The notes beneath the pieces are model-generated. The model was given only the letters and a program-made list of their open reading frames with translations, ran no database searches and was not told the origin of the DNA. Below, in pieces: positions 22,362 through 33,749 of a stretch of DNA of 64,000 bases (the stretch's first letter is position 1; each line of letters opens with the position of its first letter). The stretch is from assembly GCA_003254925.1 (NCBI GenBank), contig QANZ01017293.1:100251-164250 (forward strand), given 5' to 3'. The translations under genes and the position numbers were made by a program. Source of the stretch: Chamaecrista fasciculata (Eukaryota > Streptophyta > Magnoliopsida > Fabales > Fabaceae).

Positions 22362-23306
22362 ATTACAACAAACCCCAAATAAATAAGGAAATCTTAAACG
22401 AATTTCAAACTAATTAGTAATTAAGAAGTAACCAACGCTTTTCATATTTCAAAAGCAATGTTTTTCAATTTCTGAAATATGCTAACTGTTGTTATTAACC
22501 CAACTTATTATTTTGTTCAAAAGAAAACAAATCCAACTTATTATCTCACCCTAATTGCAACATGACATCGTTTCATGCATAGCAAAATTAAAGGTGATTT
22601 GACTCTGCCTTATATTACATCTCTTCCATATAAAAGACATAACATGCCACCTATATATATGTTTATTATTTACACATTAGCACTTTCGCTTGATGTAATT
22701 AATTAACATAATGATACAAAAGCATTAACTTGTGTAAATTGTAAAATTATGGGGCTTAACTGTCTAAATTGATCTTCTAAGAAAATCTTTTAAGAACCGA
22801 TTTATATATTTTATTTCTTTCTATTCCCTTCCATGACGCCACTCTCAAATATCACCTAAAAATTATTGAAGAGTGGAGATTAAAATACAAAAGTAGACGT
22901 TAACTCAATTAACTAAACTCCCAAGAGCTATTATAATCATATTTCCTTTCATCTTCCATTTCCCAGCTATATATACCTTAATATAAAAAATGTCGTTTAT
23001 TTGATTTTTTTTTTTGTTATCTATTTGATTTTTTTTATTAAAAAAGGATATACTGTTGGTTAATTACATTACGGTAACTCTTTAAAAAGCCCAAGAGCTT
23101 TGGGTCAAATAACATCATTTGGGCTCAAATTATAAATTTCATTATTCACTATTCATGATTTCCATACTTTTTTGGTCTCGTACCCTACTTACTTATTATC
23201 TCAAAGGTTGTGTTCTTTTGGGACGAAAAAGTAAATCTGTTTTCTGACAAAAAAGAAAAAGTAAATCTGTAAATGAATGTCAGGCCAAAAAAAAATCTGC
23301 AAATGA
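22362..23306. other. Intergenic, no gene seen
   Basis: The sequence is AT-rich with poly-T runs. No bounded element or coding frame could be supported. Confidence 0.45.
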
Positions 23307-23316
23307 ATGAAAATTA

Positions 23317-23878
23317 GAGAAAACTTACTTTTTGGTCCCTCAATTGTTAATGAGTCAACGATTTAGTCCCTAAATAGTGCAAAACTACAACTCAATGCCT
23401 CAATTTTACACTTCCGTCTATGTTTTGGTCCCTCGGCCGTTAACCGCAAGTTAACTTGATGATCTGGCCATTAAGTGATGACGTGTCACAGTTAAATGCT
23501 GAGTTAGCTCCCAAATCATCTATCCTAGTCATATTTATCTTACACATAAAATAATATAATTAAATTAAAATATGACTTTGGAAGACTTTTTTTAATATAA
23601 GAATCAAGACTTTTTTTTATTAATTTTTCATTTAATTATATTAGCTTATGTGTAAAATAAATATGACTAGGATAGATGATTTGGAAGCCAACTCTGCACT
23701 TAACGGTGACACATCATCACTTAACGGCCAGATCATCAAGTTAACTTGCGGTTAACGGCCGAGGGACCAAAACATAGACGAAAGTGTAAAATTGAGGAAC
23801 TGAGTTGTAATTTTGCACAATTCAGGGACTAAATCGTTGACTCAGTAGCAATTGAGAGACCAAAAGATAGGTTTTCTC
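23317..23878. mobile_element. Foldback element with about 260-bp arms
   Basis: The left end GAGAAAACTTACTTTTTGGT pairs with the right end (reverse complement GAGAAAACCTATCTTTTGGT). The arms share 'gagtcaacgatttagtcc', 'ccctcggccgttaaccgcaa' and 'ggatagatgatttgg' in inverted order. The flanks ATGAAAATTA (23307-23316) and ATGAAAAATA (23879-23888) agree at 9 of 10. It is a non-coding Mutator-type foldback. Confidence 0.8.
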
Positions 23879-24125
23879 ATGAAAAATATGTATAGACAAT
23901 GATACTAATTAATTAAATAGACTATTTCTTAAGTTTAACTTTCAAAATCATATTTTAACACAAGACTCAAATTGGTCCTCCAAGTATTGAGGGTCTATAT
24001 AAATCGAGCCTTGAATTCTAGTATTTGTCATCAAATGAGAACACACTAACACTCTCAATTAATCTTGCATCAAAATGTACTTTTCATCCATTATACATAC
24101 ATACATTGATTGTTGGATCCTTGAA

Positions 24126-27100
24126 TTAGAGATCACCCATCCTTTTTGCGCATTTGATAGAATCATCTAATATCATCTCCATGTCATATTTATAGGCAAA
24201 ACCTATGTCAGTAAACTTTGTGGATGCCCATTTAATATCCCTTTTATTAGGCCCTTCCAAATATCTGCAAATTAACAAATATTCCAATAATTTGGATAGG
24301 TCTAATTAGGATATTTTAAAATAGGTTAAATTGTTATAAAATTTCCTTGAGTTTTAGGTTGGGGTAGATAAAACAAACACTCTTAAATTTCACATTTGTT
24401 TTATTTTGGTCTTCAAAATGTGATTCTGTTTGATTTTTGCTGTTATAATTAATTTCTAACTTGGATAGCTGACATTGATCATTTCTCTCATATATATATA
24501 TATATATATATGGCATAATAAGTGAGTTGGCAAAAAAAAAATCACTATTTGAAAGAAAAAAAACATCACAAATTTATTTTTAATTTGTGATTAAGAAGAT
24601 TTTTCTTTTCTCTTTACCAACTTATTTATTATGACACATATGATAGATAAATGATTCATTTCAATCGCCCAAGTTAAAAATAACAACAAAAACCAGACGA
24701 AATCACATTTTAGAGACCAAAACAAAACAAGTATGAAATTTTGAGGATCAAAAGAGAACGGAAAATAGTTTTAGGATCAAAATGAAGCCGACTCCATAGT
24801 TTGAGGACCAAAATGAAAATTTGACCTATATTATATAAGAATGTGAATTTTGTGAAAGAAATGAAATGTAACTTACTTTTGATTGATATGGAAGTGTGGG
24901 TAGGATTGAAGATAGTAATTAGCAAGATCTAGAGAGGAAACATAGGAAGAGGCAACCAAGAATCGACCAGAAATGGAAGTTGGGGCTTGAATGCAAAAGA
25001 TATGAGCATCACAAACATCTTCAATGTGCACAATTGGGATTTTGGCGAGCAATTCCTCTAAGAATCTGAGGGAATGGAAAAACAATTCCAAGTCCAACAA
25101 TGGTGAGACCAACATTTTGACACTCAAAGGTGTACTTTTGTAAGTGCAACTCTCAAGAGAACTGTAAATGTCTCCTCCCACAAGTCCACAAGCTAGACTC
25201 ACCACCTCCAATCCATTTCCATTTCCATCCTTGTTATAACTCAGAATCTCTCTCTCACTTTGGGTTTTTGAATCTGTGTAGTTCTACGTACATACGTGAC
25301 ATTCATTAATTATATTGATTAACACATGATGCATGAAAAATATATAATGAGTATACAAATAATTCGGTCCCTGAAAGATTGAAATATATAGTTCAATCTT
25401 TGGAAGATCCTAACAATATACTAGCTAGGGACTATTTTGTTTGAATTTTTCAGGGACTAAATTGAATATTTCAATATTTCAGAAATCGAGATATGTTACC
25501 AACTCGATGATTTTATACATATGAGTAAACTAACAAATCAATCCTTAAAAATAAGATCGATCATTGAGTTGACAACTCAATTTTTAAAAGATTGAAATAC
25601 ACAGTATAATCTCCTAAAAGAATCAAACGAGATACTCTTTAGTCCCTGAAATTCTCTCAATGCAAGGACTAACGGATATATTGTTTAGTTCTTTTAAGGA
25701 CAAAACAATATATTTTAGTCTTTTGAAGACTGAATTATATAGTTAATTTAGTGATTTTTTATGGAGAAAATTGTTAATTTAATATATACCTGATGTTGGT
25801 CATTATTAAATTGGAATGAAAGATGAAGAGGCGTCCAGCAAGTCTCATCCATGAAATCTTTGAAACCACTGTCATCATCTCGCAGTGGAGAGGCAGCAAC
25901 CACAGAGGCTGTGTATATCAGCCTTTTCACTGTCTTTGATTTTATACAGTACGTTGTAATCCTTCTTACTCCCTCAATTGCAGCTTCACTCATGCTCTTA
26001 TACTGTTAATTAATGGATGGATATGTATATATATATAATATGTATAAAATTTGAATTAGAAAAATGATTGATGAAGAAATTAATTAAAGGTCAAAAACCT
26101 ATTTTGGTCCTTAATCTTTATCTAAAGTTTCGAAAATGAGTTTGGTCAAAACATCAATAATATTAACTTTTAGAGTACTATTTGATCTCATTTGTCACAG
26201 GAAAAAATTCGTCAAGAGTAACTTGTAACTCTGATCCTATTGCATTTGGACTTGAAACAATAGAGATATGGCTAAATTCATAAAACAAGAGATCGAGTTT
26301 TTGGTCTAATTTTATATTCAAATTGACCTCTTTTTTTTATGATTCCAATTAGATAAAGAAAGAACTCATCAAATTCGGGATTGGATCCTCTAGAGTTCTT
26401 TTCCATGCATTTCTTGTGGAATTAGAGAGAGAAAAGAAGAAGAAGAGAGAGAAAATATAAATTTCATGAAATAAAAATATATACAATCCACATTTTCTCT
26501 TTCTCTCTCTTATTTTCTCTTCCTTTCTCTCTCCAACTCTATAAGAAATATAGAGAAAGGAACTCTAGAGGATCCATTTCCATCAAATTCAAACCCGTAA
26601 CTTTGATTTAATCACATTCGAGTTTAAAACGAGATATAAATATGACTATATTCAATAATTAAGGACCAATTATAAAACCTTTAAAAAATATTAAAGGCCG
26701 AAACGGAACGAAAAACCATTAGGGACCAAACATTATGGACCAAAATGGATTTTTGACCTTAATTAAATCTTATATTATATGGCTCCACCCCTTTTTGGTC
26801 GTCCACATTTTAAAACTATAGTACAAAATTAATAATAAGAGAAAAATTATTATTTGATCCCTTCCTTTTTACTGAATTAACGATTTAGTCCCTCATTTAT
26901 TTTACATACATATTTGCGTTCCCGGCACACAAAGCCTCTAGTATAGTATATGATATAAACATACTTGTTGGTATTGCATGGGAGTAGCGACATGGAAGAC
27001 GAAGTGACAGCCTTGAATTGCAGGCTGAAATTGGTGTGGACAAGTATAAATATCAGCTTCAAATAGCACAAGCCTATCTTCATCTTCCCCACCATGTGGT

Positions 27101-27350
27101 AACCTTCTCAAAACCTCTACTTTCGATTCATCTTCTGCAAATTAATAAATCCATCCAAAATTATTTGTTAATTAGAGTACTAATCAAAACTTTATTAATT
27201 AAGAGAGAGAGAGAGAGAAGTATATATATACATACTCAAGTTTCTAAGAGTTGCATGGACAGTGTAACCCTTTTGAAGAAGCTTGTTGATGAGACAAGCT
27301 GCGATGTAACCAGAACCACCAGTCACGCAAACCTTGATCTCCTTCTTCAT
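24126..27350 (-). CDS. NAD(P)-dependent reductase of the DFR / anthocyanidin reductase-like SDR family
   Basis: The minus-strand exons are 27236-27350, 26965-27134, 25790-26002, 24877-25283 and 24126-24264. They splice in frame to 347 residues. The N-terminal Rossmann motif is VTGGSGYIA. The catalytic Ser lies in '[13 protein letters not shown]' and the YxxxK pair in 'YTDSK'. Later blocks '[15 protein letters not shown]' and the C-terminal '[15 protein letters not shown]' are typical of plant DFR/ANR-like reductases annotated as putative anthocyanidin reductase, vestitone reductase or HC-toxin reductase homologues. Members reduce a carbonyl or flavonoid C-ring using NADPH in the cytosol. The physiological substrate here is not predictable. 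A CT-rich tract directly precedes the ATG. Introns 2, 3 and 4 all hold foldback repeats. Confidence 0.92.
24324..24826. mobile_element. Foldback element in intron 4 of the SDR gene (family C)
   Basis: The left end 'ggttaaattgttataaaatt' pairs with the right end (reverse complement 'ggtcaaattttcattttggt'). The interior includes 'cataataagtgagttggca' on the left and 'accaacttatttattatgac' on the right. The same internal motifs occur in the copy at 40432-40922. Clear target duplications were not found. Confidence 0.6.
25360..25760. repeat. Intronic inverted-repeat remnants (family D)
   Basis: Blocks such as 'gttgacaactcaatttttaa', 'aaagattgaaatacacagt' and 'agtccctgaa' are followed by inverted 'aaggactaacgga' and 'gaagactgaattatatagtt'. 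Related copies lie at 43055-43297, 63415-63640 and 63700-63990, all in introns. The repeat sits in intron 3 of the SDR gene. Confidence 0.5.
26089..26758. mobile_element. Foldback element, family A, in intron 2 of the SDR gene
   Basis: The left end GGTCAAAAACCTATTTTGGT pairs with the right end (reverse complement GGTCAAAAATCCATTTTGGT). Identical TTAATTAAA flanks it at 26080-26088 and 26759-26767. The interior carries family A 'gagatatggctaaattca' type sequence. A separate 204-bp element is inserted in it at 26377-26580. Confidence 0.8.
26377..26580. mobile_element. Nested MITE with GGATCCTCTAGAGTTC inverted ends
   Basis: Subterminal GGATCCTCTAGAGTTC and GAACTCTAGAGGATCC are perfect inverted repeats. 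The element is flanked by identical CATCAAATTC (26367-26376 and 26581-26590). The 10-bp duplication suggests a Mutator-like MITE that jumped into an older foldback element. The arms are rich in GA and CT runs. Confidence 0.8.
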
Positions 27351-27589
27351 CCTCTCTCTCTCTCTCTCTCTTATTTCTGATTTGTCAAAATTAACTCACC
27401 ACCACACACATACATATGTGTGTGTGGATGTGTGTTATTTATCATCCCACGTGGCCTCGCATGGAAATATTCGACATGGTACACAATTTTTATTAAACAA
27501 AAATTACTCTAGTTTAAAGTTTCCACGCTTCACCAAACCCAACAACCGATCCATCCTCTAATTTTCACTTTAATTATTAAAGTAAATTA

Positions 27590-27760
27590 TACTCTGATAC
27601 TTTTGGATTTAATTTCATTCCACTTTAGTATCTTGTGATTTAAAATATGACACTTTGGTTCCCTAAATAATTTTTCCCTTAGATTTGGACGGAATTTCGC
27701 ACGTGCATTTGACATGCTTCACTAAAACTCGATTTTGTCTAACTTTCGACCAAAATAAAA
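27590..27760. repeat. Dispersed repeat shared with 960-1125
   Basis: It is collinear with 960-1125: 'tactctgatac', 'tttagtatcttgtg', 'ggacggaatttcgcacgtgc' and 'actaaaactcgattttgtct'. It lies upstream of the SDR gene's start and is non-coding. Confidence 0.45.
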
Positions 27761-28599
27761 ATTAAACACAATCTAGATAAATTATGAGGAAAAAATGATT
27801 AATTTCTCTTAAATAAAATTTGAATAAATTAAAATACAAATATTTTTTTTTAATAAATTGATGGTGTTTTATTTTTTTAAAATTGTTCATAATTTNAAAA
27901 TAATTAAATATTTTTAATTTTTAATGAAAAAATTGAAAATTATAATTTTTATTCATAATATATGTCATATCTATTATTTTATCTTGTCTGTCATGTTAAA
28001 CTTACAAAAAATTGATTTATATTTTAAAATTTATGAATATGTGTCGTATCGGTGTCGTACGGGTGTCAGACACTGACACATGTCTAACACGGCAACACGC
28101 CCTCAAAATGAAGTGTCCATGCTTCATACTGTATAGATAATGAGAGAGAGAAAGTAATAGATGAGATTTAAGAAAGTGAAAACTTATTATTTGGTCTTTT
28201 AATTTTCACACTTCTAACGATTTAGTCCTTGAATAATAGAAATATACTATTTAGCCACTGAATAACTATAAATGTCAAATTAAACATTACATATATATTT
28301 TTGTGTCCGTTAGGGCAAAGAATCCCCCTAATATATGTATATTATAAGGCGGTCATTTGAACCAGTATTATCCCGTAAATCTCTTTAATTAATTATGACT
28401 TATTGTTGCTATATTTAGTTAGTGAATTCAAGTCTTACATTGGAAAAGTTTAAAGGATAAAGATGAGTTTATAAATAATTGTCTAATCTTCACCTTCTCC
28501 TTTCTCTAAAATTCTAAAAAATAATTTTTGAGGATATTATAATTTTCTAAACTATAATATTATCAAACTTAAATAAATTTTAAAAAAATCTATTATATA

Positions 28600-28900
28600 T
28601 TGTTGAAGTTTCACATCACTTAGTTAAATTAAGAGCCTTCTAACTTTATATATATACTAAGGCAACCTTATAAGTCTTGTAATATAGTATCGCAAACAGG
28701 TTTAGGCATGTGTGGATGGATGACCCCTTGACTTCACACTCCTATGTCAGAATATGAGGGGGGAGTCACACATCGCTTAGTTAAAGGGTCTTTTAACTCT
28801 ATATAAACTAAGACAACTCTATCCCGTTAAAAGCTTTTTTGGAGTAACTTAAGCTTTGTAACATATACCAACCTAACAATATAAATATTGAAGGTTTAAT
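28600..28900. repeat. Pair of direct repeats, possibly short LTRs of a TRIM-like element
   Basis: A unit with 'tcacatcacttagttaaatt', 'ccttctaactttatatatat' and 'ctaaggcaacctta' is followed about 140 bp later by 'cacacatcgcttagttaaag', 'cttttaactctatataaact' and 'aagacaactcta'. The order and TATA-like boxes resemble short LTRs, but no primer-binding or polypurine sites could be placed. A related 'gagtctcacattggaaa' remnant lies near 44580. Confidence 0.3.
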
Positions 28901-29631
28901 TTCTTTAAGAATGGGTGACTATATTATCAAAACAACAACAACAACCAAATCCTTTTTCCCACTAGATATGGTCGGCTATATGGATCAATTTATACCCATG
29001 TGTTTTATCCTTGCACATGTCAACCGTAAGGTTATTGATAGATAAATCTTTTCGGATAATTTATTGGATAATTTTCTTTGGTCTTCCGTTTCCATGGATT
29101 ATAGGATTTTTTGTCATTTGGTCAACTCTGCGTACCGGGGGCTCTAAAGGTCTTTTTTGCACATACTCGAACCACCTAAGACATGTTTCGACCAATTTCT
29201 CACTAAAGTCTCAAAATGTAAAGGAACTTTGGAAGAAGACAAAGGAAATGGGAATGGTGGAGAGTATATATATATATATATATATGGGGCAGCTGGGTGC
29301 CATAGTAAAAGGTCATGTGTTGGATTAATAAAGTAATACTAAAATCCAGAGAGTAGTGAAAGTAAATCACCGATCAAATTATAAAAGAATTCATAGTTGT
29401 TGAATAAGTACAGATTAGGTAGCCAACATGCGCATGGTAAATTATAAATTGACTCCATTAAATTATTAATTAAGAAAAGAAAACAGGTACAGAACAAATA
29501 TAAAAGAGGCTGCTAATTAACAAAATTTCAAACATAAAATGACATATCAATGTACAAAAAATTTACCAAGTCTTTGATTTCTTTTGGCAAAAAAAAAGGT
29601 CTTTGATTTCTTGTGGAAAAGAAATTAACAT

Positions 29632-30794
29632 CATATCCTATTTTGGTCCCCCAGTTATGCTCAGTGTTCCAAATTGGTCCCCCAGTTATTTTTCGTTCCA
29701 TATTGGTCCCCCAATTATGCAAAGCTTGACAAAGTTGGTCTCTCTAACAGTTTCCATCCATTTTTCCGTTAAAAAAAAAAGACAAAATTGATTTTTAACT
29801 CCTAAAAGTTTAAATGTTTTGCATCAAGAACCTTTTTCTCTATAATAGAACCAAAATGTAAGAAAGAATAAATAGCTTAGGGTTTTAATTTAGTTTACAC
29901 CAAAAAATAATATCTCTCTTCGAACCCTCTTCTTCTTTGTCTTCTCTCCACCACTTTTTCTATCGCACTGCATTTCCTCATCACCTCCGACGATATCTGA
30001 CTCGCCGGAGATCCCCCTCCCGCCGCCATCCCCACCCCGATCACCCCTCCCCTCCCTCCGCCGCCACCGGCCCCTGCCAGGTGAGTATTGTTCAGCAATT
30101 GCATTGGCGCCGCCGCAAAAGCCACGTTCGTCGGTTTCGGGAAAAGCGGTGGCTGGTGGTGTTGGTGTTGTGTAGAATTAGGGTTAGGGTTAGAGTTAGG
30201 GTTTACCTGTAATGACAGAGTAGGAGGCTGTTTGGAGACTGGATTGTTGCTACCATTCAAATTCACCATCGTGTTGTTGTTGTTATTATTATTATTACCC
30301 AAATTCCCATTTAGTTTATTCAGTTTTCTGACTCAGTGTCTTTGGCAATGTCAATGACCCTTGTCTCTGCAAATTCCCATTGGGATTATTATGATGACTA
30401 TAACCAAATCGATTTTAAAGAAGAACCCCCAAATCGATTTGATCGGGCGTCAGATTGTTTATTGGATTGGAGAAGACGCCGAAGAAGAGGGTTCGAAGAT
30501 AGAGAGAGATTATTTTTTTGGAGTAAACTAAATTAAAACCCCAAGTTATTTATTCTTTCTTACATTTTGGTTTTATTATAGAGGAAAATGTCTTTGATGC
30601 AAAACATTTAAACTTTTAGGAGTTAAAAATCAATTTTTTATTTTTTTTAACAGAAAAATGGATGAAAACTGTTAGAAGGACCAACTTTGCCAAGTTTTGC
30701 ATAACTGAGGGACCAATATGGAACGAAAAATAACTGGGGGACCAATTTGGAACACTGAGCATAACTGAGGGACCAAAATAGAACTTTGGCCTAA
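29632..30794. mobile_element. Foldback element carrying a bZIP gene fragment (Pack-type)
   Basis: Arms of about 300 bp contain mirrored 'tttggtcccccagttatgct', 'ggtcccccagttatttttcg', 'tttaaatgttttgcatcaa' and 'gagagagatta' blocks. The right end reads GGCCAAAGTTCTATTTTGGT in reverse complement. The left tip is decayed and no target duplication is clear. The unpaired centre, about 29960-30470, is host-gene-like and includes an AREB/ABF fragment on the minus strand. Confidence 0.75.
29935..30420 (-). pseudogene. Captured, internally deleted AREB/ABF (ABA-responsive bZIP) gene fragment
   Basis: Read on the minus strand, the upstream part encodes LQRQGSLTLPKTLSQKT, the hallmark block of plant AREB/ABF proteins, ending at a TAA near 30316. 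A second frame, from about 30302, encodes an Asn-rich stretch, 'LFPKPTNVAFAAAP' (compare 'FPK.ANVAF.AP' in ABF4) and 'RKCSAIEKVVERRQRR', the start of the bZIP basic region. The reading frame then passes into the foldback arm. The rest of the basic region and the leucine zipper are absent, and a segment between the two blocks is missing. ABF proteins drive ABRE-dependent drought and ABA responses; this copy cannot encode one. Confidence 0.8.
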
Positions 30795-31559
30795 AAAGAA
30801 TAGAAAAACCCAATCAAGGAGTTGGTGGACGCAAATTTATAAAGTAGTATGTTAAACTTAAACCTCTTGAAAACTTGTTAGCTTTATAATTTCGTTGTCT
30901 CAAGAGTAAAGACTTATTCACGAAGACAGCTTCTGTGGCAAGAGTAAAGACTCTGTTTTTCCCAAAAAGAAAAATCATTTGAAACTAGTAAGATTTGAAA
31001 AGGCAAAAATCATCAACAGATTACACAAGAAAAAAAAATATATATATGTTTGATCACTATATTGGTACTAGCTTATATATTATTATTGGCTAAAATACAC
31101 TTAAACTGAGCCTAAACTATTTAAAATTTAAAAGTTGATAGACAAATCTTTTATAATTTTAAAGGACCTCTAAATTTAAAAGTTGACAAACATATTCTTT
31201 CAGCTTCTAAATAAATTGATAGATACAAACCTTCAACTTCCAACTTTAATTACTCAACACTTTTAAAGAACCTCTCTTTTTTCAAAAGGTCAAGGATTAT
31301 CTGTCAACTTTTTAAAGTTGAAGAAATCTATCTCAGTTAATAAAACATTCAAGTGTTTTAAACTCCCTGACTTAAAACTCAAAAATTCTCAAGATACTTT
31401 TACCATTGAGCCAGCCCCCACACAAGTCGTTCACGACATTAACTTATAAATTATAATTACCGGTCCCACTAACTTCTATATATATAAAACTTTTTTGGTT
31501 ACAAAGAGAGAAAACAGAAAAAGTACCAGGCCAGACACAGCCTCTAACTTCTATAGATT

Positions 31560-32747
31560 TAATGCACACAGAAGTGTGACCACAATTATGTTCCTGATCA
31601 CACAATCACTCCATAGAAGCAAATCTTTCACAAAAACAGAACATTGATTACATGCATCAAACTGTGTGCGGTGGCTCTCTTACTGTAAACTACAGTAGAT
31701 TAGTGATAAGAGTTGTGCTCTGCAAAAGCTAATATTAACATTTCATCGCAGTCTACATTACGTTCTTTGCACATTTGTTGAAGCAGATTTTTTCTTCAAT
31801 TTCCCTTCATAATTAAACAGAGGCAATAGATTGGGCGCCCAAAATTAGTCGTGAAAAGAATTCAAATGATTCCACTAAAGATGCCCAGCATTTGGATATC
31901 ATATCACTGAATGGTGCCTTATCTGTGAAATCATATTCTGTCATGAAACAACTGACTTTAAACAGAACTCTAAGGAAACCTTTGTAAGAGGTGACTACGA
32001 AAATACCTGCATATCCCACAGGAAATAATCAAAACAAATCTACTGAGTGATGAATGTTAGTTGTGCAAATTATGAACGGTTTTCTGTAGAACTTATCATC
32101 AAGATAACGATTTGAGAAACTAGAAAAAGAAGCAAATTTCATAATGTAATGTATGCATTCAAGTATAAATCTCTGATACCCCTGCAAGTGTACAGACACT
32201 GTCTCTTTTGAACTTCTCAATGTCTCAACACCACATTGAACTTAAAGAATACCCGCTGAAAATAACAATATAACCTTGAAAGTTGAGACCCACATTGCCT
32301 CTATACAATCCCTTACTTTCCTACTCATAATAACATAAAAAACAGCTCAAGATGGGTTTAGAGAAACATGCAATGAACAAGACTCTGACATAGACCAACA
32401 CACACACACACACAAACATATATATATATATATATATAATTTATGATGTTTTATAAGAAAAATCAAACAGACATAGCAAAAAAAACCAGAGAATACTAAC
32501 ATATGTTCGTTCAATTACATAAGACTACTTATTCAACCAATACTCCTCTTCAAATAAATACATTTTGAAACTCTCACTATGCAACTAGTAAATGCGAAAA
32601 ATCACCCGGTGATATTTATAACAACAAGAAGATTTGGATGTATTTATAAAACAGGGCGGCACCGGGGGTTAATAGAATTCGTGTAAAATGTTGGCTTACC
32701 AAAACAATTGTATTTATAAGTATTCAGAACTTTCCAGCGATATGAAA
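31560..32747 (-). other. 3' flank of the nucleotide-sugar transporter gene
   Basis: This lies downstream of the transporter stop codon. It contains a possible minus-strand splice acceptor ('ggatatgcag' near 32010) and short open frames (31813-32019, 32029-32220) with no recognisable motif. It is probably 3' UTR or intergenic sequence, possibly with an alternatively spliced 3' UTR. Confidence 0.3.
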
Positions 32748-33703
32748 TCATGACTGTGTTCTTGGATCAACAGATACTTGGATGAGCTTTGTATCTTCAT
32801 CTGATTTTGCTACTAATGGCATATCTACAAGCATATTGGGCGGGGCAAAATACATGTGCAGAGACATCATACAAATAATGATACCCAAGAAAAGCTGCAA
32901 TGAGAAAGAAAAAGTAAACCACTATCAATTAAGAAAGAAATGGAATACTCAAAAAATTAGATCACAATCAATAATGCCCAAGATAGCATGATATTCAAAT
33001 TCAACAAGAGCCTGAGTAAGAAAAAGGAAAAAGAAAAGAAAAGTACTTATCAAGCCATTTGCACATCAATTAAAATAAGAATAAAATGAAATTTTAATAA
33101 GAATACTGGAAACAAGCACTCCATAAAACATAGGGAAGATTATAAAGACCTACAGATAACCACAAAATTTTGTTACAGTTCAAAATTTGAATGGGGAAAC
33201 CACTTTGTGGCTATCTGGTCCTCAAGTTTGTAAAAGTTGCAACCCTGATTAAAATTTCTCCCTTAACTTTAACACTGATAAGCTCAAGACTAGAGCAACT
33301 GCGAAGCGTGTTTCCTTATTGTGTGGCCCAAAAATCGAATTGTTCTGCAGGAAACTGATCTCAGCTAAGAGCAACATGGCCAAGAGGGAAGAGCATGAAA
33401 CAAATTTGTGCAAAAACAGGAATTACATGGTCAGGAAATTTACCTGCAATGTGGGCTTGAAATTGAAGAGGAATATTGACAGTATCATGGTCAGAAGCAT
33501 TGCCATTGATGTGGAATAAACCTAAAGAAAGAAGAAACCTAAAAATATTATTCTTGAATATGCAATCAGTAAACCCCATTTAGTATTATCCTTATTTCTT
33601 TCTCTAAAGCTACAAGTACTTATTTCCTCACAAGGGAATGAAACTATTTGTAGGAGAGAAATTCTAGATCAAGTACCTAAATTATGTAAACAAATGCAAG
33701 GAG

Positions 33704-33749
<46 letters not shown>

